Shown here one piece after another: positions 61,414-64,000 of a stretch of DNA of 64,000 nt (position 1 is the stretch's first letter; each line of letters opens with the position of its first letter). Source of the stretch: Siphonodentalium dalli (lineage: Eukaryota > Mollusca > Scaphopoda > Gadilida > Siphonodentaliidae); assembly GCA_032622095.1 (NCBI GenBank), contig CP136064.1, positions 174,418,310-174,482,309 on the forward strand, given 5' to 3'. Under the pieces are notes generated by a model. It made no database searches and was not told the origin of the DNA. It worked only from the letters and a program-made list of their open reading frames with translations. The position numbers and the translations under genes are program-made.

Positions 61414-62100
61414 GGTCTTTGTCGTAGGTTAATCGTGGGAGGCCACTAGAGGCCGATTTCACATTTATTAATTATTTCACTTAAGCGTAATACAATTTAA
61501 CTTAATACAATTGCGCTTAAGCGAAATTGTATTATGCTTTTAAAAGTAAAAAATTAAGTGCAATTAATATACAAAGTAACAAGCAAATAGCTATATATAG
61601 ATCAATGTAAAATATTTCACCTTTTTGAATATCAAATTATGAGGTGGGCCTACATAGGGTGAGCTGCATGGTTGTTTTATGTTTGGTAACAATTTCTATT
61701 ATTCCCAAAAATGAATTATTGAACAATCAAAACAATGCCACCTGATAGTCGTATATAATGCAGACTATTCTATAAGAATTAAGTATGTTTTGTTGTAGAT
61801 GTTCAATAATTGTGTTTATAAGCACAATTCAATTACGCTATATATAGGGCGTATAAGTTCAAACGGCCTCCCATACCACGTGGGCCTCGGTGGCTCTGTT
61901 GGTAAGGTTAATGGTGCATTAGGACAATATGATAGATGACAAGATGAGCCGTCCAATGTTAAATCGAACACGAATGGCAATTTAAGCGGGTTCGTGAAGT
62001 TGGATTGAAGTTCGAAGTTCGAAATTCGGTGGAGATTCGCGTGAAGTTTGATTGAAGTTCGAAGTTCGAAATTCAGATTGAAATTCAAACTCTAATTTGT
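61414..62100. other. AT-rich sequence with small palindromes, no gene
   Basis: 61485-61540 is a palindromic block of TTAAGCGNAAT/ATTGCGCTTAA words. 61995-62095 holds a tandem TTGAAGTTCGAAGTTCGAAA pair. A box-A-like TGGCTCTGTTGG at 61889-61900 is discussed under rejected items. Confidence 0.5.
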
Positions 62101-62107
62101 TTTGCCT

Positions 62108-63155
62108 CAAGTTCTTTGTTGTGTTCCAATTCGTGCTCCCCTTCTCGAATTTTTTTTTTATCAAAAGTTATTGTTTTTACTTTTTCTGAGATACCGCTGC
62201 ACTCTAAATAGTGGATATGCTATATTGCTCCTCGGAGAGGCAATATTTGCATCTCTTGATGTGCACCATTTAACCACCCCTCCAAACGGCTAACTTGCCT
62301 CTCCATTGAAGTGTTAGCAGCCGAAGAACAATTTGTCCCTCAACGGGTGTCAAGTGCATCCCTGTCGAAGAACAATTTGTCACTCAGCGGGGGTCAAGTA
62401 CCTCCCTGTCGAGGAACAATTTGTCCCTCAAGGGAGTCACGTGTATACCTGTTGAAGAACAGTTTGTCACTCAGTGGGCGTCAAGTACCTCATGTATAGA
62501 AGAACAATTTGACCATCAACGGGAGTCAAGTGCATCACCGTCGAAGAACAATTTGTCCGTCAACCGGAGTCAAGTGCATCCCAGTTGAAGAACAATTTGT
62601 CACTCAGTTGGAGATACACGCTATCACTCATGAGGGGCAAAGGCGACCCCCATGGGGTGGTTATAATTTGCCCCTTTTGGAGGGGTGGTGAAATAGTGCA
62701 CCTCCGGGTGCAGTTTAGCCTACCCCTACAAGGAGAGTTAATATTTTACATATCCGGAGAGGCAACCTTGCAGTGTTTGGTCAACCACTCTGACACTCTT
62801 GGTGTGAAAATGTACCCGTTAAGAGAGAATGAGTAGCATCCGTTTGAGTGTTAAGATATTGCCTCCCCGGGAAGGCAACCTATCGCACCAGAGAGGTAAA
62901 ATTAACAATCCTCGGGTGATGGCATTCTGACACTCTTGATGGACAAAGTACCATCCAAGAGTGACAGAGCACAAAGATGTTACCCCCATGGAGAAGAAAC
63001 TTGAACATGATGCTGATTGAGCCCATTCTAAGCCTAAAATAAACTTTAAATGTATAGATTTCAAGTTCATTGTTGTGATCCAATTCGTGCTCCCCTTCTC
63101 GTTTTTTGGGTCAAGAGTGATTTATTTTTCTCACTTTTTCTGAGATACCGCTGGA
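62108..63155 (+). repeat. ~100-bp direct repeats enclosing a 43-bp tandem array
   Basis: 62108-62205 and 63061-63155 match directly (CCAATTCGTGCTCCCCTTCT, TTTTTCTGAGATACCGCTG). Between them 62330-62620 has six to seven copies of a ~43-bp unit (GAAGAACAATTTGTC..TCAAGTGCATCC). The direct flanks resemble short LTRs, but no primer-binding site, gag or pol is seen. Confidence 0.7.
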
Positions 63156-63289
63156 CTTAGAACATTTCGCGTTCAATATTTGAGCGGTGGTGCTGAAGGA
63201 AAGTGGCACTGTCTGTTTATGGCTGGATCGAGCTGATACTTGGTATTTTTGTTACTTACCGTAAAGCCCCGGTTCCATATTCCCGATTT

Positions 63290-63965
63290 TCTGTCCCGAA
63301 TTAGTATATTCGGCACAAATTCGGAACCAGATCAAATCGGCAGCATTCGAGAGAATTCTGGACGAGTTTTATTCCAAAAAGCCGCCGAACTGATGCCGAA
63401 TTATGACAAAATTTAATCGTCCCGAACATTGCCGAGTATTCCAGAATGCTTCCGAATATCTTCCCGAATGATCAAGAATTATCCCGAACTTTCGTGCGAG
63501 TGGCTGCCAAATTTCCCAGATTACTACCGACTTACACCGAATTGTTGCCGAATACCCCGAATCAATGCCGAACTGGTACCGAATTGATGCCGAATAGATA
63601 CCGAATTGGTATTCAATTGCTGCCGAACGTCCCGAATCGATGCCGAATTTTGCAGATACACCGGATCTCAGTATAAAAGCAGCCATACATGGCGAATTCG
63701 GGAATAACCTACCGAATACTGCCGACTACTCCAGAATATCCACCCGAATATTGCCGAATACTACCGACTACTCCCGAATAGGTGCCGAATTGCTCCCGAA
63801 TTTCTCCCGACGATTTACAAATCGGGAGCGATTCGGCTTGGTTCCCGATAGTTTTGAACATTTCAAACTGTCGGGAGCGAGTCCAGAATTGTCCCGAATC
63901 GACCCCGATAGCACCGATATCCCCGATCATGTTCGGGGGTAAAAATTCACTGTCCCGACTCGTCC
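63290..63965 (+). repeat. CCGAAT-rich short-period repeat field
   Basis: Dozens of CCGAAT words, as in CCGAATTGATGCCGAAT and CTCCCGAATTTCTCCCGA, spaced 8-20 bases apart. Complementary words (GATTCGG, TCGGGAGC) occur at 63830-63880, so the field may be an arm of an element continuing past the window. Overlapping ORFs on both strands are by-products. Confidence 0.75.
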
Positions 63966-64000
63966 CGAATTTACTCCACGATTTTTGCAAAATTATGATT

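Noticed and set aside
61880-61970. tRNA-like or SINE head (TGGCTCTGTTGG box A)
   Set aside because: No good box B at tRNA spacing; the closest, AATCGAAC, is ~70 bases away, and no cloverleaf is visible.
62108-63155. LTR retrotransposon
   Set aside because: Direct repeats are only ~100 bp and the interior is a tandem array with no primer-binding site, polypurine tract or pol motifs.
63369-63990. Four overlapping ORFs of 76-105 codons
   Set aside because: All are frames of the CCGAAT repeat field on both strands; composition is dictated by the hexamer.

Overview
This is animal (metazoan) nuclear DNA: AT-rich, with GT-AG introns, no bacterial-type operons, and most of the sequence made of DNA transposons and their non-autonomous derivatives. 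The repeats (arrays built on a CCATAACTCTG core, long-inverted-repeat elements, TTAA- and 8-bp-target MITEs) fit a marine invertebrate best, for example a lophotrochozoan or an invertebrate deuterostome. I cannot name the species.

I support one host protein gene. It lies on the minus strand, runs from a start codon at 42643 to about 7849, and has 13 coding exons. Intron phases agree across all twelve junctions. The model reads as a 637-residue protein with a coiled-coil N-terminal half and a Ser/Pro/Gln-rich C-terminal half. Its N-terminal region looks like SIX6OS1 (C14orf39), a central-element protein of the meiotic synaptonemal complex. The match includes a D-N-C motif, a K-Y-x3-P motif, the spacing between them, and total length. 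This identification comes from remembered family features, not a search. The last exon is the weakest part of the model.

Region by region: 1-7713 is a left-truncated copy (unit 1), and 8701-14681 a complete copy (unit 2), of a ~6 kb element with ~1 kb terminal inverted repeats and a candidate 3-bp target duplication. The two copies act as natural filled-site/empty-site pairs and expose four later insertions. Between them, 7714-8700 is host sequence with the 3' end of the gene. From 14682 to 42600 the exons sit among TTAA-target MITEs, hAT-like elements, one TA-target element and a second long-inverted-repeat element (33494-37739) with a minisatellite core. From 42700 to 64000 I see no gene, only repeats: a hAT nested in a TTAA element (44986-46319), a foldback (47579-48376), two further large inverted-repeat composites (about 48696-54500 and 55259-61413), and tandem arrays at the right end.

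The most unusual signals are: the SIX6OS1-like gene; a 69-nt hairpin that is identical in two otherwise unlike TTAA elements; two long-inverted-repeat families sharing TAGTCT termini and 3-bp target duplications; and YY1-like AAGATGGCNGCC motifs concentrated in the long-inverted-repeat families.
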